From the NCBI GenBank assembly GCA_040905665.1, contig JBBDRD010000048.1, positions 1 through 64,000 on the forward strand: a stretch of 64,000 bases of DNA. Direction: 5' to 3'. This document shows, piece after piece, positions 23,206-31,236 of the stretch. The translations under genes and the position numbers were made by a program. Numbering within the stretch: the stretch's first letter is position 1; each line of letters opens with the position of its first letter. This DNA comes from DASVCN01 sp040905665. Its GTDB lineage: Bacteria; Deinococcota; Deinococci; Deinococcales; Trueperaceae. The notes under the pieces were generated by a model that saw only the letters and a list, made by a program, of their open reading frames with translations, ran no database searches and had not been told where the DNA came from.

Positions 23206-24486
23206 TTAGAAACTACATCGTGACGGTCTTTCGAGGTCACCGAGTTGGTCGAGTCGTTCTACCGGGTCGGTTCGAGGCATGTAGATGGAGGGGAGTTCGC
23301 CCACAAGCAGCGCCCGATCTCGAGCCGTTTCGGCGTCCGCTCGCAGCTCTACCAGGAAGAGTGTCTGGCGGAGCTGATGATTCCACGGGCGAAAGGTCAC
23401 GCCGATGCCCTTCCACACGTCGAACACGGCGTCGTCGGCGGCAAGGTGATCGCGAAGTGCTCCGGCGTCGCGTGCTCCGCCGAAGCTGACCGCCTCGAAT
23501 ACCAACTTGATCGCCTGATACGCAGCCCAGGCGGGAGCGTCCATCGGCTCGCCGAAGCGAGACTCGAAGCGCGCATTCAGCTCGCGCGCGCCGTAAGCGT
23601 CCAGAGTGGGTTCCCAGGCGCTGGCGCGGAAGCCCGCTCCTGCACCGGGCGCCGCCTCGAGCACGGTGGCGTAGTATTCGCGGGTCTGCGTCTGAGGCCA
23701 GGGATACGCCGTGATCTCGGTTTCGATGCCCAGCGCGTCGGCGCGTGAGAGCAGTTCCAGCTGCCTCTCTCCGCTAACTATCAGCACCACGACGTCCGCC
23801 TCCGCGGCCTCCTCGAGGAGCGCATCGACCTCCCCCTCAGGCGCGTCCGGAGCAACTACTTCGCGACCGGCGATGCGAGCGGCGAAGTGGCGCTCGTTCA
23901 GCGTTCGCCGGAGCCGGTCGGCGAGTGCCGCGCTTTCCTCACTGCCGTCCACGATCAGATGCCAGTCACGGAAGCCGGCGCCCACGAACCAGCCTGCCAT
24001 CGCGTCGAGGTACATCCCCCCGCTGGCTTCGATGTGGAACATGACGGGAGAGCACTGCTCGTTGCGCAGGGCGATGGACGAGGAACCGATGTTCAGGAAC
24101 GGAATGCCCGATTCCTCCGCCACCGACGCGATTGCGGCGGCCACACCGTCGCCATAGCCCCCGGCGAGGGCCAGTACCTCGGCGTCGATCAGCCGCTGAG
24201 CGGCTTCGGCGGCAGCATCGGATCCGTCGGCTTCCTCCACCGAAACGGTGAGCTCGTAGCCCAGCATTTGGGCGTTGAAGCCGAGTTCCTCCGCCGCCAT
24301 CTCGACCCCTTGTCGCGCTGCATCACGCGCGGCAGCATCGATCTGGGCTGCTACACCCTCGTCCGCGGCAGCCGGCAGAATGACACCGATGCGGATTGGA
24401 AACGCCTCCTGCTCCTGCGCTAAGGCGACACCGCATATCAATGCCGTCAACAAGAGCAGGACACGCATCGCAAGTTTTTGTCTCAA
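23206..24486 (-). CDS. Periplasmic binding protein of the PQQ-dehydrogenase-associated ABC system (branched-chain amino acid-binding fold)
   Basis: About 426 aa. I favour the TTG at 24486, spaced well from GGAGG and giving a basic N-region plus signal (RVLLLLTALICGVALAQ); ATGs at 24510 and 24468 are alternatives. Two-lobed type I binding fold (IRIGVILPAAADEG, VLALAGGYGDG, IPFLNIGSS). The C-terminal signature is FRPWNHQLRQTLFLVEL, and the HQLRQ core recurs in the fused protein at 42901-44946. This family accompanies quinoprotein alcohol dehydrogenases. First gene of the operon 24486-19268. The ligand is unknown; given that the partner ABC is exporter-like it may act as a sensor or chaperone. 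Confidence 0.82.
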   Translation of the reverse strand: MRQKLAMRVLLLLTALICGVALAQEQEAFPIRIGVILPAAADEGVAAQIDAAARDAARQGVEMAAEELGFNAQMLGYELTVSVEEADGSDAAAEAAQRLIDAEVLALAGGYGDGVAAAIASVAEESGIPFLNIGSSSIALRNEQCSPVMFHIEASGGMYLDAMAGWFVGAGFRDWHLIVDGSEESAALADRLRRTLNERHFAARIAGREVVAPDAPEGEVDALLEEAAEADVVVLIVSGERQLELLSRADALGIETEITAYPWPQTQTREYYATVLEAAPGAGAGFRASAWEPTLDAYGARELNARFESRFGEPMDAPAWAAYQAIKLVFEAVSFGGARDAGALRDHLAADDAVFDVWKGIGVTFRPWNHQLRQTLFLVELRADAETARDRALLVGELPSIYMPRTDPVERLDQLGDLERPSRCSF

Positions 24487-24860
24487 AGGTGCCTCCAGTA
24501 TTCGAGCCAAGTATTCGCACCAGTACTCGGCTTAAGTGGCGCTCGGTGATTTGGCGTTAAAGGTTGGCGGCGCTGAACCCCCGACATCGGAACTACTAGC
24601 ACTTTCACCCAACCTGGGACGAGCTACCAACGGAAACAAGACGTAGACCCAATATACAACAGACCTCCGTTCTGCCGGGCCCTCGAGGCCCGCGTGAAAC
24701 AGATGTCCGCCAGATGCTGAGCGAATCTAAAGGGTCGGCTCTGCTGACTGTTCCCAACCGGTGTTCACAGTTCGTCGGCCGTACACTCCACCGGCGAGTT
24801 CCCCGTGCTACCGTTTGAGGTGAGAAAACAAATAGCTGAATAAGGGAAGGGAGTTGAACC
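24487..24860. other. 374-bp divergent intergenic region
   Basis: Separates the minus-strand ABC operon from the plus-strand binding-protein gene and must hold promoters for both. I see an imperfect three-unit repeat at 24495-24531 (CCAGTATTCGAG and variants), a small perfect hairpin CGGGCC-CTCGA-GGCCCG at 24676-24692, and a GGGAAGGGAG ribosome site before 24861. No open frame of coding character. Confidence 0.5.
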
Positions 24861-25850
24861 ATGAAACCCTTACAAACTCTGCTTGCAACCGCCGCCATAC
24901 TACTTCTGGGCGCCTCTATGGCACAGGAGGACGGTGTCGCGGAGGATCGCGTCGTAGAGGTGGGCATGGAGGCCGTGGGCACGTTCTCTTGGATCAATTT
25001 CGCCATGGAGCACTACGGCATCGATGAGGAGCTGGGCTTCGATATCGAAACCACCAGCTACGCGACGAAGCAAGCCAAGCAGTTGGCCTTGCAGTCCGGG
25101 GAGTCCGACCTGGTGGTTGACGACATCACCGGCGTCGCGCTGTGGCACGAGCAGGGCCTGGACGTGAAAGGCGTCTACCCCTACAGCATTGCCACCGGTG
25201 GCGTTGTCGTTCGCGCCGACAGCGATATCCAGACCATCGAGGATCTAAGCGGCGCCACTATTGCAGCCACCGACTTGGGTGACAAGACCCTGCTCATCCT
25301 GCGCTCGCTGCTCGTGGGAGAGCACGGCTTCGATCCTCAGGTCGACGGCGAGATCGTCTCCGCGGCGCCACCGCTCATGTCGGAGCTGCTTGCGCGAGGC
25401 GAGATCGACGCCGCTATTCCACCTTGGCACTTCGTGGCACGCATGGTGGCGACCGGAGAGTTCCGCGAAATCATCTCGGCTGTCGACATGCTCGAACAGT
25501 TGGGAGCATCGACCGACCTGCCGATCCTGATGGTGGCCGCGCGTACCGACATGGACCCGCAACTCCTCAGTGACTACATCCAGGCGATGAACATGACGAT
25601 CGAGCGGATGAAGGGCGACGATGAGATCTTCCAGCTCATCCTCGACGAGGAGCTCTACAGCCTGCCCGACCCGTCGGTGTTCCCGCAGGTAATCGAACGT
25701 TGGGAGGCCGGCATTCCACAGCGTTGGGACCAGGAGGTCATCGACGGAATCGTCGACCTGATCGATGAGATGGTCGAGCTGGCCGGTTCCGAGGTAGTGG
25801 GCGTCGAAGGCGGAGACGCGGAGGCTTTCACAGCCGAGTACAACCCCTAA
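24861..25850 (+). CDS. ABC transporter substrate-binding protein, SsuA/NMT1/THI5-like
   Basis: 329 aa with a signal peptide ending SMAQE near residue 22 and a purine-rich ribosome site. Type II binding fold: VEVGMEAVGTFSWINFAMEHYGIDEELGF, then LALQSGESDLVVDD, IEDLSGATIAATDLGD, and AIPPWHFVARMVATGEF. These features fit the nitrate/sulfonate/taurine/thiamine-precursor group. The matching permease and ATPase are probably those at 33381-35039, about 7.5 kb away across the PQQ cluster. Ligand unknown. No lipobox. Confidence 0.78.
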   Translation: MKPLQTLLATAAILLLGASMAQEDGVAEDRVVEVGMEAVGTFSWINFAMEHYGIDEELGFDIETTSYATKQAKQLALQSGESDLVVDDITGVALWHEQGLDVKGVYPYSIATGGVVVRADSDIQTIEDLSGATIAATDLGDKTLLILRSLLVGEHGFDPQVDGEIVSAAPPLMSELLARGEIDAAIPPWHFVARMVATGEFREIISAVDMLEQLGASTDLPILMVAARTDMDPQLLSDYIQAMNMTIERMKGDDEIFQLILDEELYSLPDPSVFPQVIERWEAGIPQRWDQEVIDGIVDLIDEMVELAGSEVVGVEGGDAEAFTAEYNP

Positions 25851-25859
25851 ACCGTACAG

Positions 25860-25879
25860 GCGCCGGCAACGACCGGCGC
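25860..25879 (+). terminator. Weak hairpin after the binding-protein gene
   Basis: GCGCCGG stem, six-base loop, perfect complement, ten bases after the stop. No T-tract. It may attenuate rather than stop transcription into the cytochrome gene. Confidence 0.4.
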
Positions 25880-25963
25880 AGCCGAACAGCAATCGAACTC
25901 TTCGCGGGATCGCTTGAAATGGCGGTCCCGCTGCTCTTTCGCTATCTTTCGGCCACCTGGACC

Positions 25964-25972
25964 TGCTATTAT
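25964..25972 (+). promoter_or_regulatory. Possible extended -10 promoter for the dihaem cytochrome gene
   Basis: TGCTATTAT matches the extended -10 pattern TGnTATAAT with one change and lies 79 bp before the GTG at 26051, in an AT-rich patch of otherwise GC-rich DNA. No good -35 is seen, as expected for the extended type. Confidence 0.35.
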
Positions 25973-26050
25973 AGTGTAAGGAACTTCCTCCAATTTGCTC
26001 CTCGAGACCCCCCGAAAGGGCTTCTCGTCAGCTTCCGAAAGGGTTTCAGG

Positions 26051-26893
26051 GTGTCTTTAAACATTCGTTTTCTTCTTACGACCGCCGCTATCCTTATCGT
26101 CCTGCCGGTCGGCGCCGTTCGAGCCCAATCAACGGGTGCAGACGTTTACTCTGCGACCTGCGCCTCCTGCCACCAGGCTTCGGGGCAGGGCCTTCCGGGC
26201 GTCTTCCCGCCGTTGGCGGGTCACGTCTCCGACATCTTTGCGGCCGAGGGCGGCCGGGGCCACCTCGCCAACGTCGTTCTGTTCGGCATGCAGGGGCCAA
26301 TTACCATCAACGGCACCGAGTACAACGGGGTCATGCCCAGTCAGTTCCAGCTGAGCGATGAAGAGATCGCAGCCGTTCTCGATCATGTGATGACCGCCTG
26401 GGGCGACGCCGAGGAGCTCGGAGACGCCTACGAGCCGATAACCGCCGAGGAGGTCGCCGACGCCCGTGGCGGCGCCCTGAGCCCGCAACTAGTCCACCAG
26501 CGCCGGCCCGATATTGCGACCGGCAGCGACGCCGCCGAGGAGGGGGCCGACCTGGAGCCGGCTACCTTCACAGAGGCGCAGGTCGAGCGGATCCGCCCGC
26601 TCTATGATCGTCAGTGCGCCGAGTGTCACGGCAGCAATCTCAATGGTGGCCTCATCGGTGGCCCGCCACTGCAGGGTTCCTACTTCGACGGTCGCTGGGG
26701 CGGTCAATCGGTCGCTGCCCTTTACACCTTCACCAAGACACAGATGCCGCAGAATCGGCCCGATTCTCTGACCCCACAGCAGTACGCCGATCTGGTCGCG
26801 CTCATACTCAGCCTCAACGGCCACGAATCGAGCGATACGGAGCTTCCTGGTGACCCTCAAGCTCTCGAAGGGCTTGGGATTCGGGACAACTGA
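26051..26893 (+). CDS. Dihaem cytochrome c
   Basis: About 280 aa from the GTG at 26051, which gives a signal peptide (NIRFLLTTAAILIVLPVGAVRAQ). Two class I cytochrome c domains: CASCH at 37-41 with Met95 in GVMPSQF, and CAECH at 189-193 with Met232 in KTQMPQN. It lies 150 bp before a PQQ-dependent dehydrogenase gene on the same strand and is the likely electron acceptor of that enzyme. The frame extends 44 codons upstream, but that extension crosses the AT-rich promoter-like patch and has no signal character. Periplasmic. Confidence 0.85.
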   Translation: MSLNIRFLLTTAAILIVLPVGAVRAQSTGADVYSATCASCHQASGQGLPGVFPPLAGHVSDIFAAEGGRGHLANVVLFGMQGPITINGTEYNGVMPSQFQLSDEEIAAVLDHVMTAWGDAEELGDAYEPITAEEVADARGGALSPQLVHQRRPDIATGSDAAEEGADLEPATFTEAQVERIRPLYDRQCAECHGSNLNGGLIGGPPLQGSYFDGRWGGQSVAALYTFTKTQMPQNRPDSLTPQQYADLVALILSLNGHESSDTELPGDPQALEGLGIRDN

Positions 26894-26958
26894 ATCCTGT
26901 TCGTCCACTCCCGCCTTTTGCGCGATTTCAGGGTGGTGATGCGATGTCAAAGGAGGTG

Positions 26959-27051
26959 ATGCCTAAAGTTTGGAATGAGTTGAACAGCTGGCCCGTCGTC
27001 TATCTCCCTAAACATCTACAGGACGCCTACCGGCGCCCACAAGGAGGATGA
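26959..27051 (+). CDS. Possible 30-residue peptide upstream of the PQQ dehydrogenase
   Basis: ATG preceded immediately by AAAGGAGGTG, an almost full complement of the 16S rRNA tail, though the spacing is short (two bases). The peptide is MPKVWNELNSWPVVYLP plus 13 residues, and its TGA overlaps the ATG of the dehydrogenase (ATGA). It has no Glu-x3-Tyr motif, so it is not PqqA. It could be a leader peptide coupling translation of the dehydrogenase, a small accessory peptide, or chance. Too short for firm support. Confidence 0.35.
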   Translation: MPKVWNELNSWPVVYLPKHLQDAYRRPQGG

Positions 27052-28802
27052 CCTACAAGATGCAATTACGATGGCTCCGCGCTTTACCTGCCCTGCTTCT
27101 TTTCCTGATCGCCTTCGGCGGGCTTGCCTTCGCCCAGAATGAGGTAGAGGACTTTACCCCGCTGACCCAGGAGATGCTCGAGAACCCAGATGACGCCGAT
27201 TGGTTGATGTGGCGTCGTAACTACGAGGCCTGGGGTTACAGCCCCCTCGATCAGATCAATGCCGAAAACGTCCAGGATCTAGAACTAGCCTGGGCTTGGG
27301 CGATGGTCGACGGCCGCCAGGAGACGACTCCCCTCGTCTACGACGGCGTCATGTACCTGCACAACCAGGGCGACACGGTGCAAGCCCTGGACGCAGCTAG
27401 CGGCGATCTGATCTGGGAGTACACCCGGGATCTTCCCGGCGAGCTCGCCACGAGCTCGTCGAGCATCCTCCGGGGTATGGCTCTGGCGAACGACAAGCTC
27501 TACTTCGTCTCGGGCGATATGTTCCTCGTTGCCCTCGATCCGACCAACGGCCAAGTCGTCTTCGAGACCTCCATGGGCGACTGGGAAGCCAGCTTCCGTG
27601 TAACGGGCGGCCCGCTTGTCATGAACGGCGTCGTCGTCACCGGCGTCTCCGGCTGCGGTGGCGCCCAGCCCGGCGGCTGTTACATCACCGGCCACGACGC
27701 CGAGACCGGCGAAGAGATGTGGCGGGTCCGCACGATCGCCGAAGAGGGCACCCCCGAGGGTGACACCTGGAACGACCTCCCATACGAGAGCCGCTTCGGT
27801 GGATCTGCCTGGAACATCGGCAGCTACGACCCCGAGCTCGACCTCGTTTACTGGAGCATCGGCCAGCCCTATCCCTGGATCGCCGAAATGAGCGGCCTCT
27901 CTCCGCTGGCTGAGGGCAACAACAACGACGCTCTCTACACCGACACCACCCTGGCAATGCGCCCGGATACCGGCGAGATCGTCTGGTACCACCAGTGGCT
28001 GAAGAATGACACCTGGGACCTCGACTACGCCTACGAGCAGGTTCTCGTTGACCTCGAAGTAGACGGCGAGACCGTCCCGTCTCTGGTTGCCGTGGGCAAA
28101 CTCGGCATCGTCGAGGCCATCAACCGCGAGACCGGTGAATGGCTGTGGGCCGAGGAGACAGTCTACCAGAACGTGGTCGAGAGCATCGACCCGGCGACTG
28201 GTGAAAAGACCATTAACTCGGCTTCCTTCCCCCATATCGGCCAGACGACTGTGAACTGTCCCGCCGACCCGGGTGCGCGCAGCTGGGCGGCTACTGCCTA
28301 CAGCCCGCTCACCGGCGCTCTTTACATCCCCATGCAGGAGTTTTGCTCCGACACGACCCCCAACCCCTTGGGCGAGGGTGAGGTCTACACGGGCGGTGGC
28401 CGCGCCACCTTCTCGCGTCGTCCGGTCCCCGGCAGCGACGGCAACATCGGGGTCGTATCGGCAGTCGACCTCAACAGCACCGATGAGATCTGGGAGCACC
28501 GGATGCGCCCGGCCAACGGCGGTTCGGCTGCTCTCACAACCGGCGGCGGACTCGTCTTCACCGGCAACCTGGGCCGCTACTTCTTCGCCCTCGACGATAC
28601 GACCGGCGATGTCCTCTGGGAAACCAGGCTGAGCAACCTTCCCAACGGCTACCCCATCAGCTACGCGGTCGACGGTGTGCAGTACATCGCCGTCCCCGTG
28701 GGCCAGGGCTCCGGACCGAGCAACGCGTTCGCGGTACTCACCCCCGAGATCGTGAATCCTGCCGGAGGAAGCGCGCTCTACGTGTTCCGCCTGCGCGACT
28801 GA
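27048..28802 (+). CDS. PQQ-dependent beta-propeller dehydrogenase (quinoprotein), copy 1
   Basis: 584 aa; the ATG at 27048 overlaps the small frame before it, and the ATG at 27060 is a good alternative. Signal peptide ends LAFAQ. Tryptophan-docking propeller repeats throughout (ALDAASGDLIWEY, GHDAETGEEMWRV, MRPDTGEIVWYHQ). The catalytic Asp region reads TWDLD (D324, D326); the extra Asp two positions on is the mark of lanthanide-type PQQ enzymes. By eye the usual metal-ligand Glu is absent, and the GNP Asn is Gln (GQPYPW). The vicinal Cys pair of methanol-type enzymes is missing too. Oxidises an unknown alcohol or aldehyde in the periplasm, likely passing electrons to the cytochrome at 26051. 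No haem domain of its own. Confidence 0.85.
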   Translation: MTYKMQLRWLRALPALLLFLIAFGGLAFAQNEVEDFTPLTQEMLENPDDADWLMWRRNYEAWGYSPLDQINAENVQDLELAWAWAMVDGRQETTPLVYDGVMYLHNQGDTVQALDAASGDLIWEYTRDLPGELATSSSSILRGMALANDKLYFVSGDMFLVALDPTNGQVVFETSMGDWEASFRVTGGPLVMNGVVVTGVSGCGGAQPGGCYITGHDAETGEEMWRVRTIAEEGTPEGDTWNDLPYESRFGGSAWNIGSYDPELDLVYWSIGQPYPWIAEMSGLSPLAEGNNNDALYTDTTLAMRPDTGEIVWYHQWLKNDTWDLDYAYEQVLVDLEVDGETVPSLVAVGKLGIVEAINRETGEWLWAEETVYQNVVESIDPATGEKTINSASFPHIGQTTVNCPADPGARSWAATAYSPLTGALYIPMQEFCSDTTPNPLGEGEVYTGGGRATFSRRPVPGSDGNIGVVSAVDLNSTDEIWEHRMRPANGGSAALTTGGGLVFTGNLGRYFFALDDTTGDVLWETRLSNLPNGYPISYAVDGVQYIAVPVGQGSGPSNAFAVLTPEIVNPAGGSALYVFRLRD

Positions 28803-28819
28803 GTTTCAGTAGTTCACTT

Positions 28820-28851
28820 TGGAGTGGACGGCCTCGCGGTCGTCCACTCCA
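28820..28851 (+). terminator. Hairpin after PQQ dehydrogenase copy 1
   Basis: 14-bp stem (TGGAGTGGACGGCC and complement, one G-T pair) with a TCGC tetraloop, starting 18 bp after the stop. ACTTATAG follows. It separates a presumably abundant enzyme from the downstream genes. Confidence 0.7.
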
Positions 28852-28869
28852 CTTATAGAGAGGGCTCGA

Positions 28870-29709
28870 ATGACACCGCTACACAAGGTCTTGATCGCTG
28901 TATTGATCGCAAGCCTGGTGGCTGTGCTGATGCTCGGGAGAGTACTCGCTCAGGAGCCGAATCTGCCCCCCGAATGGTTCCCCGATCGCGCGCCCTCCGT
29001 CGAGGGCGAGGCGATCAGCTTCTGTGTGGATGCTCGCCAGCCGGGGTACGAACTGCACCGGGCGCTTGCCCAAGCCATTGGTGACATTCTCTTACTCGAG
29101 GCCATTCTCGTTGACGTCGACCGGACCGTGACGACGGAGGCGGAGTTCGAACACCTCTACGTCGATCTCATTGACAGATGCACTGCATATATGGGTTTCA
29201 AGCTATATCCAGGTGCCTATCCCAACTGGCTCATCTTCACCAGGCCGCTTTATGAGGCTCGCTTTGTAGCGATAACGCGGCCGAATGGGGCGGAACGACT
29301 GGAGGAGCTTCCCCCGGGAACCCCGGTGGGAGCGGTCCAGGGAAGCATGGGCGATATCCGCTTCCTTACCTTCAACAACGCACAACGCGCTTCGGAAAGA
29401 AGGCAGAGGCTACCGCTCGGCACTCCCACGCTCGCCCTCGCCGCACTTTCCGATGGAGTGGTCGAAGCCCTCATCATCTGGGAACCGTGGTGGGCCGCTC
29501 TGGAGGGTAGTAATCCCGATTACGCCGAGTTCCGACTCCTCGACGCCCCCATCGTTTCGGAGCCGTGGATTCCAATGGGAGCTGCGTTGGCGGCCGACAG
29601 GGGCGCCATTCAGTTCCTGATCGACCAGGCCTTGGCCGAACTTCACGCCGACGGAACGATCGCCGAGCTACTCGAGGAGTTCGGTTTCCCGGGACGCTCG
29701 ACTCGCTGA
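28870..29709 (+). CDS. Periplasmic solute-binding family 3-like protein, XoxJ/MxaJ-like by context
   Basis: 279 aa from the ATG at 28870 with AGAGGG before it; a longer frame would start inside the terminator hairpin and is rejected. Signal or anchor at about 5-27 ending RVLAQ. The mature part has the family 3 pattern: ISFCVDARQPGYELHRALA near the N-terminus, YMGFKLYPGAYP, then IFTRPLYEARFVAITRP, GTPVGAVQGSMGD and ALIIWEPWW. MxaJ/XoxJ proteins of this fold assist PQQ methanol dehydrogenases. Direct position after the dehydrogenase supports that role, but identity is weaker than for the fused protein at 42901-44946. Confidence 0.65.
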   Translation: MTPLHKVLIAVLIASLVAVLMLGRVLAQEPNLPPEWFPDRAPSVEGEAISFCVDARQPGYELHRALAQAIGDILLLEAILVDVDRTVTTEAEFEHLYVDLIDRCTAYMGFKLYPGAYPNWLIFTRPLYEARFVAITRPNGAERLEELPPGTPVGAVQGSMGDIRFLTFNNAQRASERRQRLPLGTPTLALAALSDGVVEALIIWEPWWAALEGSNPDYAEFRLLDAPIVSEPWIPMGAALAADRGAIQFLIDQALAELHADGTIAELLEEFGFPGRSTR

Positions 29710-29720
29710 GTCGTATCCCC

Positions 29721-30332
29721 GTGCCCGATTTCACCCTTCAACAACTCCTGCTACGGATCGCAGCCATTCTGCTGATAACCGCCGTTCACGGCTTCGCGCT
29801 CACTCTCGCCGCCCGGTTCCTTGGCGATCGGGGCCCGGAATACGACGGACGCCTAACGCTCAACCCGTTTCAACAGATAGACCTCTTGGGCGGCCTGGCC
29901 ATGCTCTTCTTTTCGCTCGGTTGGATACGGCCACTGAGGGTCGACTCGCGCGAGTTTCGTCGACCACGCAGGGATGCTCTACTCCTCACTCTCTTCGGCC
30001 AGGTCGCCACGCTTCTGTTCGTGCTGCTGCTCAGTATCATCAGGCCGCTAGCGTTCACCACGCTGCCCGAGACCTTCGCCTTCGGAGTGTTGCCCCTGCT
30101 CAACACGACGATTTCGCTGGGCATCTGGTTCACTGTCTTGAACCTCGTTCCATTGCCGCCGCTGACTGGCGGCTACCTGCTGCAGGCGATCGAGCCCACC
30201 CTGCTGGATAGCGTGCGGCGTTACGAACTCGTCTTCAAGCTTGCCATCGCGGCGCTGATTTTGACGGGGGTCGCTGAGTCGGTGCTGGTACCCCTATACC
30301 GGCCGATCTCCCGCTTGGTGCTGGGAAGCTAG
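29721..30332 (+). CDS. Degenerate M50-like (site-2 protease fold) membrane protein
   Basis: 203 aa from a GTG 11 bases after the previous stop. About five to six membrane helices in the order of M50 metalloproteases, with the family's LNPFQQIDLLGG (normally LNPxxHxDPxG) and the C-terminal NLVPLPPLTGG (normally NLxPxPPLDGG). The zinc motif HExxH is replaced by HGFAL at 23-27 and the third ligand Asp by Thr149. So the zinc site is gone and catalysis is not expected. It may be a scaffold or membrane partner of the quinoprotein. Followed by convergent genes. Confidence 0.65.
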   Translation: MPDFTLQQLLLRIAAILLITAVHGFALTLAARFLGDRGPEYDGRLTLNPFQQIDLLGGLAMLFFSLGWIRPLRVDSREFRRPRRDALLLTLFGQVATLLFVLLLSIIRPLAFTTLPETFAFGVLPLLNTTISLGIWFTVLNLVPLPPLTGGYLLQAIEPTLLDSVRRYELVFKLAIAALILTGVAESVLVPLYRPISRLVLGS

Positions 30333-30399
30333 CCGTTCGGCGCGACGGTGGAAGGAAGCCTCCGCCTCCGCCGCCGGCAAGGCGAAGCACCCTCCGGCC

Positions 30400-31230
30400 C
30401 TAGCCGTTGCCAAGAGGCATGCACGGGCCGCAAGTTTCCTCGATCGGGGCAATACCGTAATGATCGAAGATGGCGTCGATTCGTCCAGCGCGCCGCAGAC
30501 TCCGTAGGCTCGAGACGACCGCCCTCTTGAACGTCAGATCACCCTTCCACAATCCCAGCACTACCGGGTATCGCCCTAGCTCTTCGGGCAGCCACTGCAC
30601 ATCCCACTCGTTGTCACCGGCAATCTGGCGTGCCATGAGCGCTTCGGTGACGCCGGCATCGAATCTGCCAGTCTGAAGACCCGCAACCAGCTCCGAAGAG
30701 CTATTGACGGTAGTCACTTCCGTACCCTGGTCCCTCAGAAAACGACTGAGAGAGATTCGGTCCAGCCCCGATATTCCCGCGAAAAAACCCACCGTCCTGC
30801 CGTCCAGGGTACCGAGCGTGTCGGGCACCACGATTGCCCAGCCGGTTTCGAGGTGGGGTGGAGCTGTCTCGAGAAACGAGCGAGTGGTTTGCGAAGCCAC
30901 CACTCCACCAGCCAGCACGGCACACTGTGCTCGGGTCACCCGCCAATTGCGGGGATTGAAGTCGCGCCCCATCGCACTGTTGGTATTGAGGTCTAATCGC
31001 ACCCCCAGGTCATCTGCCACAGCCTGAAGGATCTCCACATCTATGCCCGGCGTGTCAGAGTTCGGAACGACCAGCGGCGGGTACTGGTTCGGAACACAAG
31101 CGCGTAGCACGCCGGAGCTCTGCACCTGATCGAGCGACGTATCCGGCGGAAGAAAGTTCACGGCAATCAGCAGTCCGAATATCGCCACGAAGGTGAGTAC
31201 CGTCCTGAAAGATTGCCTCGATCTATCCAC
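30400..31230 (-). CDS. Family 3 periplasmic binding protein of the second quinoprotein-type ABC module
   Basis: 276 aa from a GTG at 31230. N-terminal membrane segment (FRTVLTFVAIFGLLIAVNFL) followed by a binding fold: LRACVPNQYPPLV, GIDVEILQAVADDLGVRLDL, CAVLAGGVVAS, DGRTVGFFAGISGLD. The C-terminus ends with CGPC. The gene follows the ABC-2 permease by six bases. Pairing a solute-binding protein with an exporter-type ABC is unusual but mirrors the first module at 19268-24486. Ligand unknown. Confidence 0.75.
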   Translation of the reverse strand: MDRSRQSFRTVLTFVAIFGLLIAVNFLPPDTSLDQVQSSGVLRACVPNQYPPLVVPNSDTPGIDVEILQAVADDLGVRLDLNTNSAMGRDFNPRNWRVTRAQCAVLAGGVVASQTTRSFLETAPPHLETGWAIVVPDTLGTLDGRTVGFFAGISGLDRISLSRFLRDQGTEVTTVNSSSELVAGLQTGRFDAGVTEALMARQIAGDNEWDVQWLPEELGRYPVVLGLWKGDLTFKRAVVSSLRSLRRAGRIDAIFDHYGIAPIEETCGPCMPLGNG

Positions 31231-31236
31231 CCCGAA

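Noticed and set aside
26959..27051. Small frame considered as PqqA, the PQQ precursor peptide
   Set aside because: It lacks the Glu-x3-Tyr core and no pqqBCDE genes are nearby.
27285..28499. A 404-codon open frame opposite PQQ dehydrogenase copy 1
   Set aside because: Mirror of a GC-rich coding region; the plus-strand protein has propeller repeats and catalytic motifs.
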